Program-made: the position numbers and the translations under genes
The notes under the pieces: model-generated
What the model was told of the DNA's origin: nothing
What the model saw: only the letters and a program-made list of their open reading frames with translations
Databases searched by the model: none
Virus record (IMG/VR): IMGVR_UViG_3300040801_000764
Span: 1-25,548 of that record
Length of the DNA stretch: 25,548 nucleotides
From: a virus
Direction: 5' to 3' (one strand)
Part shown: one piece after another, positions 1 to 8,328 of the stretch
How positions within the stretch are numbered: the stretch's first letter is position 1
Layout of the letters: every line of letters starts with the position of its first letter

Positions 1-798
1 CCAATTTGTTATATCTGCAGTTGCAATGTCATGAGCTGGTGAAGCTAAGAATACTGGGTCAGTTTCAGTGTAAGACTCTAAATAAACCCCTGAGTGATCA
101 TGAGTTGATAAGGAATACTCATTTGTATCCAGTTCCCAAGTCTCAGCTGATGTTTTTCTTAAGAACCCTGTGCCCTCTGCAGGTAGTTCAGCTATTGAAG
201 TTAGATCTCCATCTACTGGTTGGTAGTTAGAAGGGTCAAAATCAGTTATGTCTGCTACTACATGGTCATGGCCATCTAGAGAGTAGTTGCTTGGAGTAAA
301 GTTCCCAGCATGCCATACTTCATCAGTTCCTACTTTTACAGTGCCATCTCTTTTTACTGAGAATAGATCTGGTATTTCATTAGTTGCCTTTACTTGAAAA
401 GCATATACAGGGTCAGTAGAAGACATGTCTGCTTCTATTACAAATCTAGATTTAACTCTGACATGATCTGCAGAGCCTATACCATCATTACCTGAACCTA
501 GTATTAAAGCACCTCGTTCTCCAGCAGTTACGCCAGCTTCTGGATAATCTTCATCATAAACAATATAAGCAAAGTCTGAAGGAGAATTTCCAATTGAAGG
601 AAATAGAATAGCTGTTGCTCCATCATTTCCTGCTGGCTCTAGAACTAAAGCAACATTACCATCATAGTCCCAGTACCCAGTTCTAACTCCACCATCATAT
701 TGCCCAACTTGACCTTTTAAAACTAATATATCATTTATTTCTGAAGGACCATTCGCAAGTAGTCCATTTTTAACTACGAATTTTTTTGTGTTTGCCAT
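1..798 (-). CDS. Tail fiber protein, N-terminal part (runs off left edge)
   Basis: An open frame begins at ATG 798 (protein starts MANTKKFVVKNGLLANG) and stays open for 266 codons to base 1, so the C-terminus lies outside the window. The start has a strong Shine-Dalgarno, AGGAGGG, about 10 bases upstream. The sequence shows typical phage fiber features: a short N-terminal attachment-like segment; a region rich in 'GNVALVLEPAGNDGATAILF'-type beta strands; the linker motif DEVWHAGNFTPSNYSLDGHDH around residues 160-180, in which WHAGN and DGHDH are seen again and again in tail fibers; and a second H-D-H motif (STHDHSGVYLE) near residue 240. The family role is a trimeric adhesin that contacts the host surface. 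It directly follows another fiber gene (27 bases between that stop and this start). I cannot tell what receptor-binding tip it carries. Confidence 0.82.
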   Translation of the reverse strand, partial: MANTKKFVVKNGLLANGPSEINDILVLKGQVGQYDGGVRTGYWDYDGNVALVLEPAGNDGATAILFPSIGNSPSDFAYIVYDEDYPEAGVTAGERGALILGSGNDGIGSADHVRVKSRFVIEADMSSTDPVYAFQVKATNEIPDLFSVKRDGTVKVGTDEVWHAGNFTPSNYSLDGHDHVVADITDFDPSNYQPVDGDLTSIAELPAEGTGFLRKTSAETWELDTNEYSLSTHDHSGVYLESYTETDPVFLASPAHDIATADITNW

Positions 799-821
799 AG
801 TTCACTATCCCTCCTGGCATT

Positions 822-829
822 TATTTATA
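822..829 (-). promoter_or_regulatory. Possible T4-late-type promoter motif TATAAATA
   Basis: The minus strand reads TATAAATA here, 23 bases upstream of the ATG at 798 and overlapping the stop codon of the preceding fiber gene. The octamer matches the T4 late promoter -10 element. In DNA this AT-rich the octamer arises often by chance, and I also see it at positions where it serves no gene, so this is only a weak candidate. Confidence 0.15.
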
Positions 830-3800
830 GTAAGTCATACTTTATTTTGTAAGATACTGTATCTGCTGTTGCACTTGTAACTTTAATTCTAACATTATCG
901 CCAGATATATCTACATCTACAGTGAATAAATCGGAACCTGTTTTAATAGTACCATACTCAGTTGCATAGGCTGTCGTACCATCATGTATAACAAGAAGCT
1001 CTGTTATTTGTTTATCTGTTAGACCTGAAGCTGTGATAACTGTTTTAGCCGAGTCATAGTCTAACTTAGAGAAACTGAACAGTGTTGTCTCTGTTGTAGT
1101 TGATAACACTTCTGAATCTGTCCCTTGTTTAGAACCTTCTATGATAAGAGGAACAGAAGCTTCTATTTGTGTATTAGAAATCTTCATTCTTTCAATACTG
1201 TTGGTTTGGAGCGCTATTGTACCTGCTGAGTTTGTATTCTTTATAACTTGTGCTGAAGTAGTAGTTTCCCATAAGTTGTACTTAATATAATTAGAAGAAC
1301 CGTATAAAATAAGTTTTTTCCCATTAGCAACTTGTATATCTCCCGCTATATTTAAAGATAAACCTACTGATGCAGGATTTAAATAGTAAGAAGTATCTTC
1401 TAAATCATAAAAGGAACTGGCATATAGTAGACCATTAAATCTACCATTACCATTAACATCTAATTTTTGTGTAGGATTATCATACCCTATTCCTATGTCG
1501 CCACCATCTTTAAAAACAAGCATGGAAGTAGAAGTATTTAAGTCTACGAATAGATCCTCCCCACTTCTTCTTAATCTCGGATAGGAGTTAGTCCCTCCAA
1601 ATAAGATTCTATCAGAAAGTCTTATATCTCCCAATATATCTAATTTAAACCCAGGATCTAATCTCCCCAGCCCTACATTTCCGTTATAATCAAATATGTG
1701 TTGAGGAGTTGTAGTATCTCCTGTTTTAACATAAATATTTCTTGCAGCTTTTCTACCCTCTATGATTAAATGGCCACCAGTTCCACTAAATGCAGTATAG
1801 CTGGAAGTACCTCCAGCACTAGTAAAGATACCTGGAGAACTAGTATCATTTAAAAACTCATTTCTAGCTTCTAATCTTAACCCATGGGCACTATTAGAAG
1901 CTGAAGTTACTCTTATTTCACTTAATACATCTAAAAAGGCAACTGGTGTTGTCCTTATACCTACTTTCCCATCACCTTTAATTGTCATAGCAGGGGTTGA
2001 GGAATCTACATAGAAGCTAAGTAGATTATTCGGCTGAACACCATTGGAATTAAATAAAATCTTAGCATATTGAGCAGTAGTGGCTTGAACATCCCTAAAA
2101 ATAACCCCAGACTCTGTTTCTTCAGTGTTATCTATAATTATATTTGGGGTTGCTCCATATAAGTGTAGTAATTCAGTAGGTGTATTTGTTCCTATACCTA
2201 CATTACCTCCATGATCAAAACGAACTATCTCGGAACCGTTTTCTTCAAAAGTTATTCCATCATTATTTGTCAAGTTAATTCTAGAAGTATAACCTCTTCC
2301 AGCGTATAGAGTTAGCCAATAATCATTTGTAACATGTATCCAGTTTGATGAATTAGATCCTGTTGTATCGAAGAATATACCATCTTCCACATTATCAAAT
2401 CTTAAGTCACCAAGCATAACACCACCAACAACAGCAACTAGATCGGTTAGTTCTGAAGCTGTTGGTTTGTGTCCTGGATGATAAACTTCACTACCTTCTA
2501 TTTTTACTGTCCCTGAAGTCCAGTTAAAGTCATCGTACAATGTTTGTGGTCCAAACTTTGTAACAGTAGCCCCATCATTATTCAGATTAGGTCTTGATTT
2601 ACTCCACTCTATTTCTGTGGGTGCTGTCGTATAAGCAGAAGTTGTATCATGGCCGTATATAATAAATTCCATAATAGTTCTACCATAATTACTCCCATCA
2701 GAAACTTTAGCAACATAACCAGCGTTATCTTTAGTTCCTATATAATCTGTGAAGTCTTTCTTTTTCCAACCTATACCATGGTTATAATAGCTATAATTAT
2801 ATGCCCTATATTCTGTTTTATCAGGTGTGCCTGTGTAATAATATGAAATGAATATGTCTCCATAAGGATAACTAGGGAACTTTGAGTGCCCACTCTCAGT
2901 TGCCATTATTCTTATTTTCATATAATACCCATCACTGACAAGTGTAGAAGATTCATAAGAACCATCAAATAGATCGTATACATCTGAAACTGTCCCTGCT
3001 ACAGGACTATCTAAATATTGTGGTGTATCCCAATCTGGGAAGATATGTATAGTTCCACTAGGTGTGAAACTTAAAGTAATGACACCTGTAGAATTATTGT
3101 ATGTATAATCAGATATCTCTGTTTTTAAAGTAGTGCCATCATAGACAACAACGTTTGGGGGTGTAGCTACTGTATCTGTAATTGTATAATCATTTCCAGA
3201 TATAGAGTAAGTATACTCTTCTACCCAATCTGGATTTAACTTAGGATAAGTCTCCCCACCATAAGAAACCAAATGCCTTGTTCCAGATACAATAAAACGA
3301 CGATCAGCAGAATGAAAAGCATTATCCATTGCGCTAATATACAGCTTTCTACCACCAAAAGGATTAGTGTTTTGTAAAACCTCATTATGGAAAATAAAGC
3401 TTGTACTATTATACCCATCCAGTAATTCAGAGTCTGCAGCTTTATCTCCCACACCTAAAAAAGCACTTGCATGTTGGCCATCGAGTAAGTCTGCGTGTAA
3501 ACCTGACCCTGGTCCATCATTCCCAGAGTCCCAGATCTCATAAGTGTCCATGTGATATTGTCTGTATAGAGAACTAGAGTCATTAAGGGCCCTTAATATA
3601 ACAGGACTATAAGATAGATTATTATTTAACCCAATATAGTCTACTGATAAAGGCCCATCAAGATCTCCACCATTAAGAGGTAATGCTAAAAGAGTCTCTC
3701 CTAAATAGAAAGACTTATGTCCATCAGTGTCTTCTACAACATAGAAAGCATTACTATCTTTAGTTATTAAATTGTTAAAAGCTACTCTTGTGTAATGCTT

Positions 3801-3830
3801 AAATAATACTTGTGCGTTGTTTACTGGCAT
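825..3830 (-). CDS. Large tail fiber protein (1001 aa) with GIGTxxP repeats
   Basis: A complete 1001-residue open frame with Shine-Dalgarno TGGAGGT before ATG 3830. Residues about 25-50 (NAFYVVEDTDGHKSFYLGE) look like a virion-attachment beta domain. Residues about 110-150 hold 'ADLLDGQHASAF' and 'SELLDGYNSTSF', the LDG motif typical of tail-fiber shafts. A VYHPGHKPTASEL motif near residue 475 is a common fiber linker. Then come four degenerate GIGT-x-x-P/LDVxG repeats near residues 542 (NVGIGTNTP), 620 (KVGIRTTP), 717 (NVGLGRLDP) and 777 (DIGIGYDNP), which usually form a trimeric shaft. The last ~75 residues (ELLVIHDGTTAYATEYGTI and following) resemble a small beta domain common at the ends of virion fiber/structural proteins. 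The GIGT type is often followed by an S74 chaperone domain; I do not recognise one here. Role by family: host adhesion. Confidence 0.85.
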   Translation of the reverse strand: MPVNNAQVLFKHYTRVAFNNLITKDSNAFYVVEDTDGHKSFYLGETLLALPLNGGDLDGPLSVDYIGLNNNLSYSPVILRALNDSSSLYRQYHMDTYEIWDSGNDGPGSGLHADLLDGQHASAFLGVGDKAADSELLDGYNSTSFIFHNEVLQNTNPFGGRKLYISAMDNAFHSADRRFIVSGTRHLVSYGGETYPKLNPDWVEEYTYSISGNDYTITDTVATPPNVVVYDGTTLKTEISDYTYNNSTGVITLSFTPSGTIHIFPDWDTPQYLDSPVAGTVSDVYDLFDGSYESSTLVSDGYYMKIRIMATESGHSKFPSYPYGDIFISYYYTGTPDKTEYRAYNYSYYNHGIGWKKKDFTDYIGTKDNAGYVAKVSDGSNYGRTIMEFIIYGHDTTSAYTTAPTEIEWSKSRPNLNNDGATVTKFGPQTLYDDFNWTSGTVKIEGSEVYHPGHKPTASELTDLVAVVGGVMLGDLRFDNVEDGIFFDTTGSNSSNWIHVTNDYWLTLYAGRGYTSRINLTNNDGITFEENGSEIVRFDHGGNVGIGTNTPTELLHLYGATPNIIIDNTEETESGVIFRDVQATTAQYAKILFNSNGVQPNNLLSFYVDSSTPAMTIKGDGKVGIRTTPVAFLDVLSEIRVTSASNSAHGLRLEARNEFLNDTSSPGIFTSAGGTSSYTAFSGTGGHLIIEGRKAARNIYVKTGDTTTPQHIFDYNGNVGLGRLDPGFKLDILGDIRLSDRILFGGTNSYPRLRRSGEDLFVDLNTSTSMLVFKDGGDIGIGYDNPTQKLDVNGNGRFNGLLYASSFYDLEDTSYYLNPASVGLSLNIAGDIQVANGKKLILYGSSNYIKYNLWETTTSAQVIKNTNSAGTIALQTNSIERMKISNTQIEASVPLIIEGSKQGTDSEVLSTTTETTLFSFSKLDYDSAKTVITASGLTDKQITELLVIHDGTTAYATEYGTIKTGSDLFTVDVDISGDNVRIKVTSATADTVSYKIKYDLL

Positions 3831-3856
3831 TTTATAAAACCTCCAGTTTTATTTTA

Positions 3857-5185
3857 TTAGGTTGTAGTTACTGTCCACTGACAAATAGAAAGATCTCCAG
3901 AAGAAGTATCAAGGATAGAGTTCCCATTAATAGTTTTAACATATAGGTCATCTGAAACTAGATCATAACTATTGCCATCACTATCATTGAAACTAATCAA
4001 GTTAGGATTAGACAATTCGAAGTATGCTGAACCAGACCATCTATAAGATACATTGTCATCTATAGTTACATATATTTTCCCTGTCTCCCCTGTAGCTGGT
4101 AATGAGGCATAATCTGCAACCTCTATAACATCATCTACATAAGAAGGTAATAATGTAGCTTTAATTTTACTTGTTCCACTGTCAATTAGATAATGAATTG
4201 TTACTAGTTCATCTGTTCCTGGATCGAAAGCTCCTCCAGTTCCAGAGCCTAATATAGCATCTATTACATCATCAACATCGCTTTGAACATTAGCTACTTC
4301 AGAATCGACATATGCTTTAACAGTATTAGTTCCTGTGAATGTTATACCTGTAGAATCATCTATTAGACCTTGGATTACACCACTGTCTACAAATAAACCG
4401 TCAGACTCAACAGAGATCAAGTTGTCACTAGCTGTAGTATATCCAGTTAGTTCTGCATAATAATATGTAGCATTATCAATAACTTTAGCATATAGTGGGG
4501 CAAATGTTCCTGTAGTATAACCTCTTACAACATCCCCTAAATTAAAGTTTGATGCATAGTAATCCGTGTTAGCTTCTAAATATGTCTCAAAGGCTGCATA
4601 ATCTGCAAATAGAGTGTCTGCAACTGTTGCGACAATTCCAGAGCTCTCTAAGGTTTGCTCGTAGTCTTTAACAACTCCACCAACACTACCTCTTACAACA
4701 TCACCTATTGAATATGTTTCTGAAATAGTCCCTAAGAAAGTTAGGAAATTAGCTTCACTTGAAATAGCCCCATCTTGGTAGGTGTGTATATAATCTTGTT
4801 CTGATACCCCAGACCATACTTCATCTCCAGCACTACCAGAGCTTGAAACTCTTACACCTACAGAAGCGATAATATTACCACTACCATCTAAAGTAAAGTT
4901 TACAACTGCAGTATTTGTAGTACCCCCAGATAGGAAGCTGCTTATCATACTTGCTGTTAAGTCGTCTTCACTAAAACCATAAGCAATATTGTCTACAATA
5001 ATTTTTTGAATTTCTGGAATAAAGTAGGCTGTCGCTGGGTTCTTAGTTGCTATATTATTATATAGAGCTACTGTTTCTACCAGTTGTACATTAAAATCTG
5101 CGCCTTGAGCTATTGAAGGCGTACCTCCACCACCACCTGGATCAAATTGATTTGGTGATCTTAAAATCTTGTTATAAAATATCAT
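3857..5185 (-). CDS. Tail fiber / baseplate-attached structural protein (442 aa)
   Basis: Complete open frame with Shine-Dalgarno AAAGGAG before ATG 5185. The N-terminus (MIFYNKILRSPNQFDPGGGGG) is short and has a five-glycine linker. The body is beta-rich, low in charge and rich in Ser, Thr, Gly and Asp. It contains two similar segments, YSIGDVVRGSVGG and NLGDVVRGYTTG, each preceded by a 'FLTFL/FETYL' helix-like stretch, which suggests an internal duplication. Near residues 340-395 is the segment LLPSYVDDVIEVADYASLPA followed by GKIYVTIDDNVSYRWSGSAY, a module I recognise from many phage tail and fiber proteins. It lies between the spike base and the big fiber gene, so it may be a fiber-attachment or short side-fiber subunit. 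There are no visible enzymatic motifs. The exact role is an inference from position and composition. Confidence 0.7.
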   Translation of the reverse strand: MIFYNKILRSPNQFDPGGGGGTPSIAQGADFNVQLVETVALYNNIATKNPATAYFIPEIQKIIVDNIAYGFSEDDLTASMISSFLSGGTTNTAVVNFTLDGSGNIIASVGVRVSSSGSAGDEVWSGVSEQDYIHTYQDGAISSEANFLTFLGTISETYSIGDVVRGSVGGVVKDYEQTLESSGIVATVADTLFADYAAFETYLEANTDYYASNFNLGDVVRGYTTGTFAPLYAKVIDNATYYYAELTGYTTASDNLISVESDGLFVDSGVIQGLIDDSTGITFTGTNTVKAYVDSEVANVQSDVDDVIDAILGSGTGGAFDPGTDELVTIHYLIDSGTSKIKATLLPSYVDDVIEVADYASLPATGETGKIYVTIDDNVSYRWSGSAYFELSNPNLISFNDSDGNSYDLVSDDLYVKTINGNSILDTSSGDLSICQWTVTTT

Positions 5186-5201
5186 AATTTATTCTCCTTT
5201 A

Positions 5202-5975
5202 TTATGTGCTTGCCCATTTAACTTTTTCGGACTTCTTAACTATCATAACTGCTCCACTATCTATTCTTAACATAGTCCCACCATAAACACGACCATCATC
5301 AACAGAAATAACTTCGCGATCATCTACATCTTTATTTTTAGTCCAGTTCCCTGAACTAACAGTGTAAATACCATTATCTACGTCTATAGCTCCTACAACT
5401 AAATCCTTATCATCATTCAAAACTTCTATACCATCTATAACCCTAGAACCATATGTTGGTCCTGTATCTGTAAATACTTTAACAGTCCCAACTAATGTGT
5501 CCCCTAAAGCATCAGAAGGATTAATTAGTGATCTGTATGAAGTATCTTCACTGTCCCAATAATATAAAGCATTAGTTAGTAGAGATCTGTATATATGTGC
5601 TGTACTTCCTTCTTCAGGAAATGCAGAAACACTTGCAAAGGTTCTTATATATGTTGCAGAACTTATAGCATTATAAGACTCTCTAGGAGTTGCAATACCA
5701 AAGTATACTGGGTCATTATAGTCCCCTTGATTAAATATAATATAAACTCTCTTGTATTTCGAAACATCTTCTTCAAATGTTTCTGAGTTATAAGATAGAC
5801 CTGGTATAACTAAAGGTTTTGCAATAGGCAAGTCTCTATCTCTTACACCAGTTCTATAATTTGAACCATGGATCGTTGGAACACGAACCTTCAGCTCTAG
5901 TGTTGGAACACCATCATTGTCTTTTATAACCTCTACAACTTTACCTAAAAAGATTGTAGACATCTTATTTGTCAT
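5202..5975 (-). CDS. Baseplate central spike/OB-fold protein (gp5/gpV-like)
   Basis: 257 residues; Shine-Dalgarno GAAGGTG lies in the end of the upstream hub gene, whose TAA overlaps this ATG by one base (TAATG). Residues about 8-110 look like the OB-fold at the base of contractile-tail spikes: FLGKVVEVIKDNDGVPTLEL, then RVPTIHG, then LPIAKPLVIPGL and RVYIIFNQGDYNDPVYFG. This mirrors the 'G.V....D.....rv.Vrv.g' and 'V.v.f..gd...pv.lG' pattern of gp5/gpV N-termini. The middle (SAFPEEGSTAHIYRSLLTNA then LYYWD) is a short beta module also found in virion proteins. The C-terminus ends with GGTMLRIDSGAVMIVKK, which could contribute to a trimeric tip. No lysozyme domain is present, unlike T4 gp5. 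Position directly after the hub gene supports the call. Confidence 0.65.
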   Translation of the reverse strand: MTNKMSTIFLGKVVEVIKDNDGVPTLELKVRVPTIHGSNYRTGVRDRDLPIAKPLVIPGLSYNSETFEEDVSKYKRVYIIFNQGDYNDPVYFGIATPRESYNAISSATYIRTFASVSAFPEEGSTAHIYRSLLTNALYYWDSEDTSYRSLINPSDALGDTLVGTVKVFTDTGPTYGSRVIDGIEVLNDDKDLVVGAIDVDNGIYTVSSGNWTKNKDVDDREVISVDDGRVYGGTMLRIDSGAVMIVKKSEKVKWAST

Positions 5976-7246
5976 TACCCATCACCTTCTATTTCTGGAT
6001 CTAATTGAATATCTATATTATGTCTCACTAAACCTAGAGTAGTCTTATACCCAGTAAGCCCTATCTCTTCTTTTATCTTAATAACTTTCCATAACCCAGA
6101 AACTATATTAAACTTCTTATCTTCTTCCTCGGGTCTATTCATTACAGTCAGGTCAACTAAGTCCGTTGGTAATATGTCAGGGTTACCTATAACCACCAAG
6201 TTTATTGTATTAATTGACATAATTGCTTTTTTAAGTTCATTAATGAATCTGTTTTCTATTCTTTCTAAAGTTCCTGCATCTTCATCTTCTGCCTCTATGA
6301 GTTCTACACTAAATCTAAACTCATCTTTTTTAGGAACTGGTAGGTTAAACCTCTCCAGAGTACTAATAATAGAGTCCCATAGTTTGTCGAATAGTAATTC
6401 ATTAAGTCTATCTTCTATCGTATCTTGTTCTCCTAAGGTTTCTATGAAAAGTGCTGGCACCTTTACAGTTAACCCTTTAATTAGAAAATCATAATTTATT
6501 GTGTTTGTTAGATCTATAACACTGCTATCTAGAGATCCCCCATAAGTGTATTTCCAAACTTTAACTTTTTCACTATGTATACCTTCACGGTCTACATAAG
6601 GTCTGAACATTAGTTGTGTCTTTCCCTCTGGAGTATCATATATCCTAAAGTCCCAAAATTGTCCACTATAGGACGCATCTGGTGTAGAAGCGCTTAAGTT
6701 ACATACAGGTAATATTTTATCTTCTATAAAGGAAGCATCAGTCTCATCTGGTTTTTTATATATACCCCAAGGTAGTTTTAAATTACCTACGTTTATGTTG
6801 CTATTATTTTTCCCTAAATCCCAATTGTTTCTATTAGCAATAGCTACTAAAATGTCTTCTATAGAAGTCTCTCTATCATAGAACTCTGGGGGAAATGTCT
6901 CTCCTACCTGGTTTCCTATCGCACCTATTGCTACCATACAACCTAGGTTATTAAATGTAGAGTTTAGTTTGTTTATAGTCAAGTTGAATGTCTCAGACAT
7001 ATTATCCTCAAAACCATACCTAAATCTTAGCTTACCTTTATTTTTTTGTATAATTGAAAGTACTTTACTACCAGACTTATCAAATAAAGCTAAGTCTACA
7101 TTACTAACAAATTCTGACTTTTTATTATCTAAATTGCCAAGAAATCTGTTGAAGGTCATTCTTACTAAACCATCATTATTGACACTAAAGTCTTTTGATT
7201 CTCCAGTAGATTCCACTTCCATTATTACATTAATTGCTCGGGGCAT
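5975..7246 (-). CDS. Baseplate hub protein (gp27/gpD-like)
   Basis: 423 residues. ATG 7246 is preceded by a near-perfect Shine-Dalgarno, AAGGAGGTG, and lies 17 bases inside the 3' end of the upstream baseplate gene. The N-terminus is a beta-rich stretch (VRMTFNRFLGNLDNKKSEF, then LRFRYGFED with a preceding ...VLSIIQKNKG) like the first tube-like domain of hub proteins, where strands define the ring lumen. The C-terminus has LVVIGNPDILPTDLVDLTVM and then IVSGLWKVIKIKEEIGLTGY, matching the 'GnP.l.pGd.v.v ... G.Y.V..v.H.i...gy.T.l.l.R' pattern of gp27/gpD hubs. The next gene is an OB-fold spike, the normal partner that sits on the hub. In the family, a trimer joins the sixfold tube to the threefold spike. 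Family assignment is from pattern recognition without a search. Confidence 0.65.
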   Translation of the reverse strand: MPRAINVIMEVESTGESKDFSVNNDGLVRMTFNRFLGNLDNKKSEFVSNVDLALFDKSGSKVLSIIQKNKGKLRFRYGFEDNMSETFNLTINKLNSTFNNLGCMVAIGAIGNQVGETFPPEFYDRETSIEDILVAIANRNNWDLGKNNSNINVGNLKLPWGIYKKPDETDASFIEDKILPVCNLSASTPDASYSGQFWDFRIYDTPEGKTQLMFRPYVDREGIHSEKVKVWKYTYGGSLDSSVIDLTNTINYDFLIKGLTVKVPALFIETLGEQDTIEDRLNELLFDKLWDSIISTLERFNLPVPKKDEFRFSVELIEAEDEDAGTLERIENRFINELKKAIMSINTINLVVIGNPDILPTDLVDLTVMNRPEEEDKKFNIVSGLWKVIKIKEEIGLTGYKTTLGLVRHNIDIQLDPEIEGDG

Positions 7247-8327
7247 AGCTATACACCTCCTTAAACATGTCTCTCATATTATCTATATATATCTCTACTT
7301 CTTGAACAGCTCTGTTATATTGGTCCTCAGACATTTCTAAGTCCACATTGTCATAATAGTCATCTAAAAAAGTCTTAAAGTCTTGCTCTATATTGTCTAG
7401 TAGTTGTAATACTGAGATACCATTCTCTAAATTACTTTCTATATCTGTTTGAAAGATATAAATAGGCACTGAAGAATTTCTATTGTAGTGTGTGTATACA
7501 TCGTCTGCAGCACTATTTAAGTTAGAAATAACTTCCCCTAAACTACCTACACTCTCTTGTAAAGCTGTGAGATATCCTAAAGAGGTTTCGTCTAAAACAC
7601 TGACCTCGTCTACTGTAAAATTATTAAATATTTGACTGAATAGTTCTTCTGCATAGTTAAACTCTTGTGCTGTAAATCTTATATTTGATAATTTTTCTTC
7701 ATCGCTTGGGTCCCAAGTAACAAAATCTGAAGTCTGGTCAGTAAATACATTAAGTCTGTCTCCAAAAAACTCTTCATAATATCTAGATATCTTATATTTA
7801 GAACTATACGTTATTATAGTCTCAGTATCTTCTTCAATTACAATCTCTTCAACCTCTGGACTTGGCAGAACCTCTTCTACTGTAATATTAAAAGAAATAT
7901 CTGCTAGAATATATCTACCGTCTCTGAAAGGTTTTCTCCAGTTTATACTCGTTTTTACAATGCCAAGGCCCGAAAGTTCTCCTAAATGAAACTCTACTTG
8001 AGGTTTTTTTAATATACCTTCTTTAGATATAGTAGGATATGATAATGATTTTATAGCATCAACAAAGTCAATTATATTGTCATAGTTTGTGTTTATCATC
8101 ATATCTTCATGAATTGTAAGATTAAAAGAGTATACTTTAGCAGATCCTCCAGAATATATTTGGATTGGAGACATTCTACCTAAGGTTCCTTTTCCACTAT
8201 AGTTTGGTGAATAGTCATAACTTAAACTCTCTGGTATTATATCATGCATATATATTTCAATGAGATTATTTTCTAGAGGATATACGAAGTATAGATCTGA
8301 TCTAAGTTTTTCACTAAGATTTTTCAT
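7230..8327 (-). CDS. Baseplate / tail-tube-initiator-like protein (paralogue of the next gene upstream)
   Basis: About 365 residues. Two starts are possible: GTG 8336, overlapping the upstream TAA by 8 bases, or ATG 8327, one base after that stop. I chose ATG; neither has an ideal Shine-Dalgarno (AGGG is 3 bases before the GTG and 12 before the ATG). The first ~160 residues share a pattern with the upstream 480-aa protein: IPESLSYDYSPN, then PIQIYSGGSAKVYSFNLTIHEDM, then KPFRDGRYILADISFN. Such 'Y.GG..K..SF...lHEDM' domains recall baseplate proteins around the hub (XkdP-type and the T4 gp48/gp54 tube-initiator position). The second half is helical and acidic (residues ~230-360), unlike the paralogue. 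It lies between tape measure and hub, so it probably joins tube and baseplate. Confidence 0.6.
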   Translation of the reverse strand: MKNLSEKLRSDLYFVYPLENNLIEIYMHDIIPESLSYDYSPNYSGKGTLGRMSPIQIYSGGSAKVYSFNLTIHEDMMINTNYDNIIDFVDAIKSLSYPTISKEGILKKPQVEFHLGELSGLGIVKTSINWRKPFRDGRYILADISFNITVEEVLPSPEVEEIVIEEDTETIITYSSKYKISRYYEEFFGDRLNVFTDQTSDFVTWDPSDEEKLSNIRFTAQEFNYAEELFSQIFNNFTVDEVSVLDETSLGYLTALQESVGSLGEVISNLNSAADDVYTHYNRNSSVPIYIFQTDIESNLENGISVLQLLDNIEQDFKTFLDDYYDNVDLEMSEDQYNRAVQEVEIYIDNMRDMFKEVYSYAPSN

Positions 8328-8328
8328 G

